A stretch of DNA of 64,000 nt from assembly GCA_965249785.1 (NCBI GenBank), contig CBDFMU010000012.1, forward strand, positions 310,001 through 374,000. The letters are read 5' to 3'. Within the stretch, counting starts at the first letter, position 1, and every line of letters starts with the position of its first letter. The stretch comes from M3007 sp965249785. Lineage in GTDB: Bacteria; Bacteroidota; Bacteroidia; Chitinophagales; Saprospiraceae. Positions 44,647 to 53,378 of the stretch are shown piece after piece. The position numbers and the translations under genes are program-made. The notes beneath the pieces are model-generated. The model ran no database searches, was not told the origin of the DNA, and saw only the letters and a list, made by a program, of their open reading frames with translations.

Positions 44647-45804
44647 TTACCCGTTGATTTTCAATATTTTAATCTCTACTCGCTGATTAGCACGACGCCC
44701 CTCCGGCGTAGTATTTTGCTGGATCGGATTCTTTTTGCCATAGCCTTTGTAAGTCAGACGCTCTGGGGTGATGCCTTGAGCAATGAGCCAATCTGTCACT
44801 GATTTAGCTCGATTCATAGATAAGTCATTGGCAAATTGCTCTGTTGGGTTGTTGTTGGTATGACCGCCTACTTCTACGTAGACATCGGGGTTGGTTTGCA
44901 GGAAAGCGAGTAAGTCTTTTAGCGAAGTGACGCTTTCGGGTTTCAAATCGTACTTATTAGCTTCAAAATAAACCTTTTCCAGCCGGATAATATCTCCTGC
45001 CTTCAGTTTACTATGCTCAAATTTCTTGGTTTCCAACGGTGCTATGGGAGGAGGAGCGTTGGTAGGGACCACCTTAGTTTTGATGTTGCTGGCGATTACT
45101 TTGGAGCCTGGTTGCGGCGGCTTGGGCTTTTTCACCTCAGCCACTCGTTCTTCTGGCATTTTTTCAGGACCGCACATAATTGGCTTAATCGCCGAAGCAT
45201 TGTCAATCAGCACGTTGCCATTATAGGGAAATAATAGCGGTGTCTTATAATAAGCTTCCAGGACGATATAACTCCAGGAGCCTTTTTTGGGACTTAAGCG
45301 ACAGACGGTGGTAAGCCAGCGGGTATTTTGAATAATGGAGGTTTCAAAAAGCGGCTCCCCTTTTTCGCAGGGACTATTACCACCCCAGATAATCAGCCGG
45401 GCTGGCGTAGCGTAGCTGGAATTCTCTTTGGAGGTTTTGGTAGGACTCATATATTCCAAGGAGCGGCATAGATCAATACTGAATTCGTAACACTGATTGA
45501 TCTCCAAAGGACGACTGATGCGTTGGCCTACCATTTCCCAAGTCTCATTATCCCGCACAACCAGTCCCAGATAGGATTGTCCATTGCTGGGGGCGAGGGT
45601 GACACCAAACCAACCCGGCTGTACATCGGGTGGGGTCTCACTTTCCGGTCCACAATTCGTCCAGCCATTGGGCTGCAATCCAGGACGAGGCAAATCTTCA
45701 AAAGAAGGATTGACTAAAAGAATGGGCGCATCTTTTTGAGCAATAGCCAGCAAAGGCAGAGCCAGCAAAAAGACTACATATTTAATTTTGTTCTCCAATG
45801 ACAT
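44647..45804 (-). CDS. OmpA-family protein with N-terminal carbohydrate-binding-like domain
   Basis: The 385-residue protein has a signal peptide (KYVVFLLALPLLAIAQ). A beta-sandwich region (about 25-215) follows with the start LLVNPSFEDLPRPGLQPNGW and later LEINQCYEFSIDLCRSLEYM, as in CBM-type domains. A Pro/Lys-rich linker leads to a C-terminal OmpA domain with VEVGGHTNNNPTEQFANDLS and RRANQRVEIKIL. It probably links the outer membrane or an exported ligand to peptidoglycan. The linker and domain layout resemble other Bacteroidota surface proteins; ligand unknown. Its promoter region (45805-46140) is a 336-nt gap. Confidence 0.88.
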   Translation of the reverse strand: MSLENKIKYVVFLLALPLLAIAQKDAPILLVNPSFEDLPRPGLQPNGWTNCGPESETPPDVQPGWFGVTLAPSNGQSYLGLVVRDNETWEMVGQRISRPLEINQCYEFSIDLCRSLEYMSPTKTSKENSSYATPARLIIWGGNSPCEKGEPLFETSIIQNTRWLTTVCRLSPKKGSWSYIVLEAYYKTPLLFPYNGNVLIDNASAIKPIMCGPEKMPEERVAEVKKPKPPQPGSKVIASNIKTKVVPTNAPPPIAPLETKKFEHSKLKAGDIIRLEKVYFEANKYDLKPESVTSLKDLLAFLQTNPDVYVEVGGHTNNNPTEQFANDLSMNRAKSVTDWLIAQGITPERLTYKGYGKKNPIQQNTTPEGRRANQRVEIKILKING

Positions 45805-46140
45805 GGTGAATTGTTTTAATTAACATTGCAGGGGTAGGTTGCAAAGCGTATGCCAGACATAGCACCACCATTCCCGTCAAAAAAAATTCTCGGTGTAAAA
45901 ATGTTGGCTACTAACGTCCGAATTTCTCGTTTTCATGTCTTGTAAAGAACTTTTGACGATTAATAACACCTTTTTGCCCGTCAATAGCGGCCATACTATT
46001 GCAAACGGTCTACTTTGCAAATAATGAACGATAAGCTATAAACGATTAATGCTAAATACTGGCACATATTCTATTGCCACAAACGGCCTGCTAGGTGTTC
46101 CCAACAGGCCGTTTGTTATACCATAAAATTTTTCGGAAAA
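45805..46140. other. 336-nt gap with terminator and AACGAT words
   Basis: No ORF is supported. The stretch 46022-46056 has AATGAACGATAAGC and TATAAACGATTAATGC, loosely tandem and similar in word to the hairpin in the mutase gene. A perfect 12-bp hairpin (46079-46090 with 46105-46116) marks the end of the acyl-CoA dehydrogenase gene. Confidence 0.55.
46079..46120 (-). terminator. Intrinsic terminator of the glutaryl-CoA dehydrogenase gene
   Basis: A perfect 12-bp stem with ACAAACGGCCTG arm and 14-nt loop lies about 25 nt past the gene's stop codon. Confidence 0.65.
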
Positions 46141-47369
46141 CTATTTGAAGGCGTCCAGCCCCGTCACATCCATGCCAGTAATGAGCAAATGAATATCGTG
46201 GGTGCCCTCGTAGGTAAGCACGGTTTCCAAGTTCATCATGTGGCGCATGATCGGGTATTCGTTGGTAATACCCATTCCACCATGGATTTGGCGGGCTTCG
46301 CGGGCGATGGTCAAGGCCATGTGCACGTTGTTGCGCTTGGCCATCGAGACCTGCGCGGCGGTCATTTTGCCTTCATTAGCCAAAGTGTACCTAAACGCCA
46401 GGCCAACAGTTGCGCCTTGGTAATTTCGGTAATCATTTCGGCCAATTTTTTTTGCGTCAATTGAAAACCACCGATGGGTTTGCCAAATTGTACCCGTTCC
46501 TGCGAATAACGCAAAGCCGAATCGTAGCAATCCAAAGCCGCACCAATGGCACCCCAGGCAATACCATAACGGGCTTTGGTTAGGCAAGTCAATGGGCCTC
46601 GCAAACCCACTACGCCGGGCAGTGTATTTTTCTTGGGTACGCGCACGTCTTCAAAAACCAGTTCGCCAGTGATGCTCGCGCGCAACGACCATTTGCCATG
46701 AATTTCCGGGGCAGTGAAGCCTTTCATGCCTTTCTCGACGATCACGCCGCGAATTTTGCCTTCCGGATCTTTCGCCCACACCACCGCAATATCGGCTACT
46801 GGGGAATTGGTAATCCACATTTTGGCACCGTTGAGTATCCAGTGGTCGCCGTCATCTTGCAGCGTGCTGGTCATGCCATTGGGGTTGGAACCAGCGTCGG
46901 GTTCGGTGAGGCCGAAGCAACCGATCATCTCTCCGCTGGCCAGTTTGGGCAGGTAGTGACGACGGTGTTCTTCCGAACCGAATTTATAGATCGGATACAT
47001 CACCAGCGAACCTTGCACGGAGGCCATCGAGCGGATACCGGAGTCGCCGCGTTCGAGTTCCTGCATAATGACGCCGTAAGCAATCTCGTCCATGCCGCCG
47101 CCGCCATATTCGGCTGGAAGCGAAGGACCAAACGCACCGATTTCCGCCAAACCTTTGAACAGGTGCGTCGGGCATTGCGCGCGATTGGAATAATCTTCGA
47201 TGATGGGGCTGACCTCGTTTTTCACCCATTGGCGCACGGCATCGCGGGCAAGCAGGTGTTCGGGGCTAAGCAGATCGTCTACGCCGTAATAATCGTGGTG
47301 TTGGTAGCGGTCTTCGCGGGCAGTGCGGGGGGCAGCGGCGGTATGTACGCCATTTCCGTTTTCGGACAT
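46141..47369 (-). pseudogene. Glutaryl-CoA dehydrogenase-like acyl-CoA dehydrogenase with one frameshift
   Basis: The first part (47369-46388) encodes SPEHLLARDAVRQWVKNEV, FGPSLPAEYGGGGMDEIAYG, GCFGLTEPDAGSNPNG, NGAKMWITNSPVADIAVVWA and FQLTQKKLAEMITEITKAQL. The frame breaks at about 46388, then a second frame continues NEGKMTAAQVSMAKRNN, IHGGMGITNEYPIMRHM and the catalytic LTYEGTHDIHLLITGMDVTG to the stop at 46141. One missing or two extra bases restore a protein of about 409 residues. The glutaryl-CoA dehydrogenase assignment rests on these blocks. It would oxidise glutaryl-CoA in lysine or tryptophan breakdown. The indel may be an assembly error since both sides are intact. Confidence 0.8.
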
Positions 47370-47450
47370 TTTTCCCTCTATTTTGGTTAGGTAATTACCG
47401 TAATGTCACCGCTACGCGGTTTTCCAGCGAGACATCAGGTTTAGATAGTG

Positions 47451-47458
47451 CAAAAGTA
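47451..47458 (-). promoter_or_regulatory. TAnnTTTG -7 box upstream of the acyl-CoA dehydrogenase gene
   Basis: TACTTTTG on the reverse strand lies 81 nt before the ATG at 47369. Confidence 0.45.
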
Positions 47459-47565
47459 AACAAAAAATTTGCCGGGCAAGGCGGAAATTACATTTTGCTT
47501 GTTTTTGCAAAATATAATTTTATAATCATGGAGTTTTTATCCTTGAAAACGAAGATGGTTTGGTT

Positions 47566-47898
47566 TTACCACGCCCAATCATCCATCCCTTCCAAAGGCA
47601 CAGGTTTCACGGTGCGTTTGGTAAAAATGCGTTGCTGCTGGCGTTCCAGCACAAGCCGCGCCAAACCCAAAGCGGGCATTTCGGGCGCAGCCGGGTGCAA
47701 AGCCTGATTGATTTTTGGTTCCAGTACATCGAGGCGATAAAGCATGCTCATCAGGTATTCCGGCTGGCGTTCGAGCATCTCGCCAATACGCACAGCGAGT
47801 ATTGCTAAAAGTTCTTCCTCGCTGGCTGGGGAAGTGCCTTCCAGTTCAAAAGGGCCGCGCAATAGTTCGGAGGTTTGTTGCAGCGTGTCATCAGTCAT
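47566..47898 (-). CDS. Unknown small helical protein
   Basis: The 110-residue protein MTDDTLQQTSELLRGPFELE contains a central segment AILAVRIGEMLERQPEYLMS, MLYRLDVLEPKINQAL, and ends with a basic stretch RIFTKRTVKPVPLEGMDDW. I do not recognise a named family, but the pattern of a helix with LERQPEYLMSMLYRLDV looks conserved-type rather than random. The ATG at 47898 lies only 4 nt after a perfect TAnnTTTG box, which supports it as a real gene. Confidence 0.6.
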   Translation of the reverse strand: MTDDTLQQTSELLRGPFELEGTSPASEEELLAILAVRIGEMLERQPEYLMSMLYRLDVLEPKINQALHPAAPEMPALGLARLVLERQQQRIFTKRTVKPVPLEGMDDWAW

Positions 47899-47902
47899 AG
47901 TG

Positions 47903-47910
47903 CAAAAATA
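47903..47910 (-). promoter_or_regulatory. TAnnTTTG -7 box abutting the start codon of the small unknown gene
   Basis: TATTTTTG on the reverse strand ends 4 nt before the ATG, a leaderless arrangement. Confidence 0.5.
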
Positions 47911-47976
47911 CAGCGGTTTAGAGGTTGTGGTTTTGGATTATTGCATTTTTACCCTTTTAAAAGCACGGCGTTGGCC

Positions 47977-47984
47977 TACCTTTG
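47977..47984 (+). promoter_or_regulatory. TAnnTTTG -7 box upstream of the PLP enzyme gene
   Basis: TACCTTTG lies 42 nt before the ATG at 48027. It is back to back with the promoter of the small unknown gene. Confidence 0.5.
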
Positions 47985-48026
47985 CGCTCCCAAAATCATG
48001 TTTCGTCCACCACAACTTTACAATAT

Positions 48027-49217
48027 ATGAAATTTGCAACCAAAGTAATCCACGCTGGCATCGAACCCGATCCCTCCACCGGGGCTGTGATGACGCCGAT
48101 CTATCAGACTTCTACGTACGCCCAATCGGCCCCCGGAGAACACCAGGGTTATGAATATGCGCGCACCCAAAACCCGACCCGTACAGTACTGGAACGCAAC
48201 CTCGCCGCGCTGGAAAATGGAACGGACGCTATTTGTTTTGGCTCCGGCCTGGCTGCTCAGGATGCGGTACTGAAACTTTTTGGCTCCGGCGATGAAGTAT
48301 TGGCAGTCAATGACTTATACGGCGGCAGTTACCGCCAGATGGTGCGTGTATATGGTGCCTGGGGTTTGAAAAGCCGCTTCGTCGATATGTACACGGCTTC
48401 CAATGTGGAGCGCGAAATCAGCCCAGCCACTAAACTGATCTGGATTGAAACGCCGACTAACCCCATGCTGAATGTGGTGGACATCGCGGCGGTCTGCGCC
48501 ATTGCCAAAAAGCATGGCATTCTGACCTGCGTAGACAACACGTTTGCTTCGCCTTATCTGCAAAATCCGCTTGATCTGGGTGCCGACATCGTGCTACATT
48601 CCGCGACTAAATATCTCGGTGGTCACTCCGATGTAGTCCACGGCTGCCTCATTGTGAAAGACCCTGAATTGGGCCAACGCCTGCATTTTCTGCAAAATGC
48701 GGTCGGCGCGGTGCCAGGACCACAGGATTGTTTTTTAATACTGCGCGGCATCAAAACACTGCACCTGCGCGTGGAACGGGCTTGCCAAAATGCTGAAAAG
48801 ATTGCCCGCTATTTGCAGGCACATCCCAAAGTGGCGAAGGTATTCTGGCCGGGTTTTGAAGATCATCCGAACCACCAAGTTGCCAAAAAACAAATGCGCA
48901 TGTTCGGCGGCATGGTCTCTTTTGACTTGGTAGACAATACATTAGAAGCGGCTACGCGGGTAATGAGTGCCACGCAATTGTTTACGCTGGCGGAGTCGCT
49001 CGGCGGTGTAGAATCGCTCATCGGACATCCAGCCAGCATGACCCACGCCAGCATTCCGCGTGAATCGCGCCTGAAAGTCGGTCTGACTGATTCGCTCATT
49101 CGCCTGAGTATTGGCGTGGAAGATGCGGACGATTTGATCGAGGATTTGGAGATGGCGTTATCGGGCGGCAAAGCAAAAGATTTGGTCAATGCGGAAATGA
49201 GTTTGGAACAGGTTTAG
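48027..49217 (+). CDS. Cystathionine gamma-synthase/lyase-family PLP enzyme
   Basis: The 396-residue enzyme belongs to the Cys/Met-metabolism PLP family. It has FATKVIHAGIEPDPSTGAVM, YEYARTQNPTRTVLERNLAA, ICFGSGLAAQDAV, ETPTNPMLNVVDIAA, CVDNTFASPYLQNPL and the PLP-lysine motif HSATKYLGGHSD (Lys195). The C-terminal SLIGHPASMTHASIP and GLTDSLIRLSIGVEDADDLI blocks fit cystathionine beta- or gamma-lyases and gamma-synthases; sequence alone does not separate these. The ATG at 48027 begins the conserved N-terminus. The next gene lies beyond a hairpin leader. Confidence 0.94.
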   Translation: MKFATKVIHAGIEPDPSTGAVMTPIYQTSTYAQSAPGEHQGYEYARTQNPTRTVLERNLAALENGTDAICFGSGLAAQDAVLKLFGSGDEVLAVNDLYGGSYRQMVRVYGAWGLKSRFVDMYTASNVEREISPATKLIWIETPTNPMLNVVDIAAVCAIAKKHGILTCVDNTFASPYLQNPLDLGADIVLHSATKYLGGHSDVVHGCLIVKDPELGQRLHFLQNAVGAVPGPQDCFLILRGIKTLHLRVERACQNAEKIARYLQAHPKVAKVFWPGFEDHPNHQVAKKQMRMFGGMVSFDLVDNTLEAATRVMSATQLFTLAESLGGVESLIGHPASMTHASIPRESRLKVGLTDSLIRLSIGVEDADDLIEDLEMALSGGKAKDLVNAEMSLEQV

Positions 49218-49226
49218 CCGAAAGTA

Positions 49227-49318
49227 TTTAGACGGGTTTAGAAAAAGCGAAGAGTAAGGCATCTTCCATTTCCTTTTCTAAACCTGTCTAAACCTTTTCT
49301 ATAAACCCTTATAAACCA
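49227..49318. repeat. Hairpin of TTTAGAC/TCTAAACC words before the methyltransferase-like gene
   Basis: Arms 49227-49245 and 49274-49292 are reverse complements at 18 of 19 bases. The right side continues with further TAAACC words to about 49318, ending some 20 nt before the ATG at 49341. Confidence 0.75.
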
Positions 49319-49340
49319 ACCACATCAATATAATTACATC

Positions 49341-50060
49341 ATGGCCTGGCAACATACTGCCCCCTATTTTTACTGGCAAGCCTTGCGCCATGCCCAGAAC
49401 TGGCTTCATTTTCAGCAAATGACGGCCTATTTTCCCAAGTGGAAAGAAGCCTTGCAGCCGGGTCATAATTCCATGGCGGACGAGAGTGCCTGGATTACTT
49501 TTCCGGCTTTGGATTATCTGAATAATTGGTTGCGCCCGACGCATCGGGTGTTCGAGTATGGCGGTGGTGGCTCTACACTGTTTTTCTGTAAAAGAGCGGG
49601 TTTTGTCGCCACGGTGGAACACGATGGTCAGTGGTTTGATATTTTGCAGCAAAAAATAAAGGAGAAAAACTACTCCAACTGGGAGGGTGTATTTATTTCT
49701 GGTGAACCCGTCACGGATGGCTCGTCGTCGCACCCTGCCGATCCGAATACCTTTCGAAGCGGCGACAAAGGCTCTAAGGATCAATCGTTTGAAAAATACG
49801 CCAAAGCAATTACGCGCTATCAACCCGCCTCATTCGATCTGGTTTTGGTGGATGGTCGGGCGCGCCCTTCGTGTATTCAGCAAGCACTGCCGTATTTGAA
49901 GTCGGGTGGATTGCTGGTCGTGGATAATGCGGAGCGGGATTATTATACCACAGCGTTCAAGGAAGTGTTTCAGGAACAATTCGATCCGGTGCTTACGCAT
50001 TATTCGCCGGGGCCTTATGCGGCTATCTTCACCATTACGCTGGTGTTGATTAAAAAATAA
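49341..50060 (+). CDS. Class I SAM-dependent methyltransferase-like protein
   Basis: The 239-residue protein has a Rossmann-like core with THRVFEYGGGGSTLFFCKRA (nucleotide loop), VATVEHDGQWFDILQ, SFDLVLVDGRARPSCIQQAL and LKSGGLLVVDNAERDYYTTA. These are the motif I and post-motif layout of small-molecule methyltransferases. The N-terminal 60 residues are Trp- and Tyr-rich and may form a separate recognition part. Substrate is unknown. It lies between the PLP enzyme and the type IX adhesin genes. Confidence 0.8.
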   Translation: MAWQHTAPYFYWQALRHAQNWLHFQQMTAYFPKWKEALQPGHNSMADESAWITFPALDYLNNWLRPTHRVFEYGGGGSTLFFCKRAGFVATVEHDGQWFDILQQKIKEKNYSNWEGVFISGEPVTDGSSSHPADPNTFRSGDKGSKDQSFEKYAKAITRYQPASFDLVLVDGRARPSCIQQALPYLKSGGLLVVDNAERDYYTTAFKEVFQEQFDPVLTHYSPGPYAAIFTITLVLIKK

Positions 50061-50103
50061 CCTTTGGCGGCTTTTGGCGACAATTCAATACCGTGGACAG
50101 GCT

Positions 50104-50111
50104 TACTTTTG
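50104..50111 (+). promoter_or_regulatory. TAnnTTTG -7 box upstream of the type IX-secreted adhesin
   Basis: TACTTTTG lies 43 nt before the ATG at 50155. A TTTG at 50073-50076 is 27 nt upstream, slightly too far for a standard -33. Confidence 0.45.
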
Positions 50112-50154
50112 AGTGGGCATAATTTCTTTGTCCCTCAAAAAATTCCACTATCCC

Positions 50155-52488
50155 ATGAAAATCCATTCTTCCTTTTGGGGACTCTATGCCCTGATTTTTT
50201 TATTTTTCCAATTATCCGCTCAACCAATTACTTTTCAAAAAATCTATAGCGGAGCAGGAATAGTAAATGCTTATACGCCAGTCACCGGATTCGAATGTGA
50301 TAGCACGTCGGTACGGGTTGGGTCGGCGGCGGAATTTTCTCCGGGCGATGAAGTGTTGATTATCCAGATGCAGGGTGCCGTGGTAGATTCGAGCAACACT
50401 GCCAACTTTGGCTTGGTAAACGACTTTGGCACTACTGGCAACTACGAATTCAACCGCATACAAAGCATCAGTGGCAATGATATTCAATTAAAATTTGCCC
50501 TCACCAAGTCATACGATGTGGCTGGGAAAATTCAATTGATCCGTGTGCCAGAGTATAGCAATACTGCCACCGATGCTCTCACTTGTCAGCCGTGGGATGG
50601 CCTGACTGGCGGGGTGCTGGTGATTGATGTAGCCAACACCCTCACTTTAATGGATGATATAGATGTAAGTTCCAAAGGTTTCCGGGGAGGGATTTTTGTG
50701 AACGATGTAAATACGTCTTATCACGAAACACAATTCGTGTATCCACCTGCCCCAAGTCTTTCCGCCGCCAAAGGAGAAGGAGTGGCTATTATTTCTCTGA
50801 ATAAATCCTATGGACGTGGGCGATCTGCCAATGGTGGCGGCGGTGGAAATGCTGCTAATGCAGGCGGTGGCGGCGGCGCAAACGCTGGTAACGGTGGTCA
50901 TGGTGGGGAGGAATATTACAATACGCCATCCACACCGACACCGGGCACACAAGGACTGGGTGGAAATAAATTATTTGAAAACAGCCTTGACCGAATTATT
51001 ATGGGCGGCGGCGGCGGTGCCGGCCATTCCAACGATTTTCAGGGCAGCTCCGGCGGCAATGGTGGCGGCATTATAATCATAAAAGCCAACACTATAGTAT
51101 CCAATAGTCATGCCCTTCGGGCATCTGGTGAGGATATTTTTGGTCCTGGCGGCACCAACGTTAATGATGGCCAAGGCGGTGGAGGCGGAGGTGGTACCAT
51201 CTTGCTCGATGTAGAAGCAGTCAATGGCTCTTTACTCTGCAATGTGCATGGTGGCCGGGGTGGCGATTGTTTGTTCTACGTGCAATCGCAAATAATTGGC
51301 CCTGGTGGCGGCGGCAGTGGAGGTAAAATAGCAGTTTCCCAAACTTTACCCTCCTTGGTTTTTGATATTGATGGAGGTGTTCATGGTATTGCTAACCAAA
51401 ATCTTTTCAATAAATCCCAAAATGGTGAATCCGGGAAAATTTTGACTGACCTAACTCTGGCGATAGATCACCTATTACCGTCTATCGAACTGAATATAGT
51501 ACCCTTTATGTGTAGCGCGCTTGGCCAAATCACAGTTTTGAATGAACCAAACAGCGTTTTTAGCCTTAATAATGGCCCATTCCAACCTAGCCCAACTTTT
51601 AGCAACCTCGCTTCTGGTCAATACTTGATTACGGTACAAAACATTTTGAGTGGCTGTATAAAAGACAGCACGATTGCTTTGGCTGGCATGGGCAACGTTT
51701 TGCTGGAAAATACCATTACTTTTTGTCCCGGCGCATCAGTGAGCATTGACAGTGTGATTTACAGCTCACCCGTCATATTAATAGATACTATACCCGACCA
51801 AAGTGGTTGCGATACCATACTTACCACCCGGCTTGAATACGTTGTGCCCCCTCGAATCGAACACGATACTCTACTCTGCTTCGGCGATTCTATAACAATT
51901 AATGGCATCCAATATGGTCAGGCGGCCGTGGTAACGGATACTATTCATCATCCGAATAGCTGCGATACAGTCAGCATAACGACCATTCGGCTGGACAATG
52001 TAAACGCTCCTTTTCTTCCCGCCGATACGATACTTTGCCCTGGTGAAATGCTCCAATTGGTCAGCCCATTCTCAGAAACCAGCTGGAATGGGGTACTGAC
52101 CAGTTCACCATTAGAAGTGCAGTTGCCCGGCACCATTGTGGCGTTTGCTTTTGATGAAAACCACTGTCTCCGACGCGATACAATTCAAATTGGCAGCTGT
52201 TGCAGCGAAAAAAACATTTACGTGCCAAACATTTTTTCTCCAAATGACGATCAGGAAAACGATGAATTTTGTGTCTATCCGATCAGCCGCTGTGCAGAAT
52301 ACGAATTGCATATCTATGATCGTTGGGGAGAATTAATGTTTGAATCGCAACAATCCGGCGTTTGCTGGGATGGCTCATTTCGGGGAAAACCTGCTGCTGT
52401 CGGCGTGTACATTTGGACAATGAAATTTTATTCGGAAGCAGTGCATCAGGAGAAAGTGTTGAGTGGTGATGTCACATTGATTCGCTAA
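50155..52488 (+). CDS. Type IX-secreted, Gly-rich surface protein with CHU_C sorting domain
   Basis: The 777-residue protein has a signal peptide (residues 1-22, ending LSAQ) and an N-terminal beta region. A glycine-rich stretch (about 220-420) holds several blocks of five to seven Gly (for example GRSANGGGGGNAANAGGGGG). At least two beta modules with CxG...D...CDT spacing follow (LLCFGDSITINGIQY, HPNSCDTV). The C-terminal domain NIFSPNDDQENDEFCVYPIS, LHIYDRWGELMFESQQSG, VGVYIWTMKF is the CHU_C (gliding-motility-associated, type B) sorting signal. It is probably exported by the type IX system and bound to the cell surface. The last 4 nt overlap the convergent phosphatase gene. Confidence 0.92.
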   Translation: MKIHSSFWGLYALIFLFFQLSAQPITFQKIYSGAGIVNAYTPVTGFECDSTSVRVGSAAEFSPGDEVLIIQMQGAVVDSSNTANFGLVNDFGTTGNYEFNRIQSISGNDIQLKFALTKSYDVAGKIQLIRVPEYSNTATDALTCQPWDGLTGGVLVIDVANTLTLMDDIDVSSKGFRGGIFVNDVNTSYHETQFVYPPAPSLSAAKGEGVAIISLNKSYGRGRSANGGGGGNAANAGGGGGANAGNGGHGGEEYYNTPSTPTPGTQGLGGNKLFENSLDRIIMGGGGGAGHSNDFQGSSGGNGGGIIIIKANTIVSNSHALRASGEDIFGPGGTNVNDGQGGGGGGGTILLDVEAVNGSLLCNVHGGRGGDCLFYVQSQIIGPGGGGSGGKIAVSQTLPSLVFDIDGGVHGIANQNLFNKSQNGESGKILTDLTLAIDHLLPSIELNIVPFMCSALGQITVLNEPNSVFSLNNGPFQPSPTFSNLASGQYLITVQNILSGCIKDSTIALAGMGNVLLENTITFCPGASVSIDSVIYSSPVILIDTIPDQSGCDTILTTRLEYVVPPRIEHDTLLCFGDSITINGIQYGQAAVVTDTIHHPNSCDTVSITTIRLDNVNAPFLPADTILCPGEMLQLVSPFSETSWNGVLTSSPLEVQLPGTIVAFAFDENHCLRRDTIQIGSCCSEKNIYVPNIFSPNDDQENDEFCVYPISRCAEYELHIYDRWGELMFESQQSGVCWDGSFRGKPAAVGVYIWTMKFYSEAVHQEKVLSGDVTLIR

Positions 52489-53291
52489 CCGGCCCCAAAC
52501 GAGTTTTTCACAATCGCCAAAGCTTCTTCAAACACTGCTGTGTTGCCTGCCAAAATCTCTTGTTTCGCCAGAATATCTTTGCCACCACTAAAATCCGTCA
52601 CTTGGCCGCCTGCTTCACGCACTAGAACGATGCCGCCCGCTACATCCCAGGCACTAAGACCATATTCATAAAACACATCGAAATACCCACAAGCTACATA
52701 GGCCAAATCCAGGGCCGCTGAGCCAAAACGCCGTAGTCCCCGACACTGCCGCATAAACTGGTTAAAAGCCGCCGACCAGGCTTGCTCTCGTTCAAAATCA
52801 TGGTAAGGAAATCCGGTAGAAATCAAGGATTGTCGCAATGTATCACGCTGGCTTACCTGAATGCGCTGACCCTCGCGCCAGGCACCGCCGCCTTGCCAGG
52901 CATAAAACAGCTGGTTGTTCGGAACATGATTTACTACGCCCAACACCAAGTCATCACCTGCTTTCAAACCGATGCTTATGGAGAAATGCGGCAGCCCGTG
53001 CAGAAAATTGGTCGTTCCATCCAGCGGATCAATAATCCATTGTAATTCAGCATCTTGTTGGGCCACGGTGGCTTCTTCGGTCAGAAAGCCGGCACTGGGT
53101 AATATTTTTGATAATTGCTCCACCAGCATTTCTTCAGCCTGACGATCTACGTAACTGACCAGGCCGTTCATAAATTTTTCCTCGATCTGGCCAGGCTGTA
53201 CTTGGCCAAGTTCCGCGCGGAGAAAAACGGCAGTGTCTCGACAGACTTGATTGACCTGGAGGGTGAGTTGTTCCCAGTTGACTGTTGGCAT
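52485..53291 (-). CDS. Inositol monophosphatase family protein
   Basis: The 268-residue enzyme has the Mg-dependent phosphatase motifs: the Glu pair in GFLTEEATVA, the metal-binding WIIDPLDGTTNFLHG and the second site GLSAWDVAGGIVLVREAGGQ. It dephosphorylates inositol-1-phosphate or a related sugar phosphate in the cytosol; 3'-phosphoadenosine-5'-phosphate and NADP phosphatases share the fold, so exact specificity is open. It overlaps the convergent adhesin gene by 4 nt. Confidence 0.93.
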   Translation of the reverse strand: MPTVNWEQLTLQVNQVCRDTAVFLRAELGQVQPGQIEEKFMNGLVSYVDRQAEEMLVEQLSKILPSAGFLTEEATVAQQDAELQWIIDPLDGTTNFLHGLPHFSISIGLKAGDDLVLGVVNHVPNNQLFYAWQGGGAWREGQRIQVSQRDTLRQSLISTGFPYHDFEREQAWSAAFNQFMRQCRGLRRFGSAALDLAYVACGYFDVFYEYGLSAWDVAGGIVLVREAGGQVTDFSGGKDILAKQEILAGNTAVFEEALAIVKNSFGAG

Positions 53292-53378
53292 AAGTAGTAT
53301 TTATGGAGTGAAGGATTTGGCTATTCAAAACCAATCTGCCTCTTTTGAAATAATGTATTGAACACTATTGCACCCTCG

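Noticed and set aside
45995..46022. TCTACTTTGC near 46010 as a promoter
   Set aside because: It has one base too few between TA and TTTG to match TAnnTTTG and precedes no gene on that strand.
50810..51330. Repeated GGTGGCGGC-type sequence as a CRISPR or satellite
   Set aside because: It is in frame and encodes the Gly-rich part of the adhesin.
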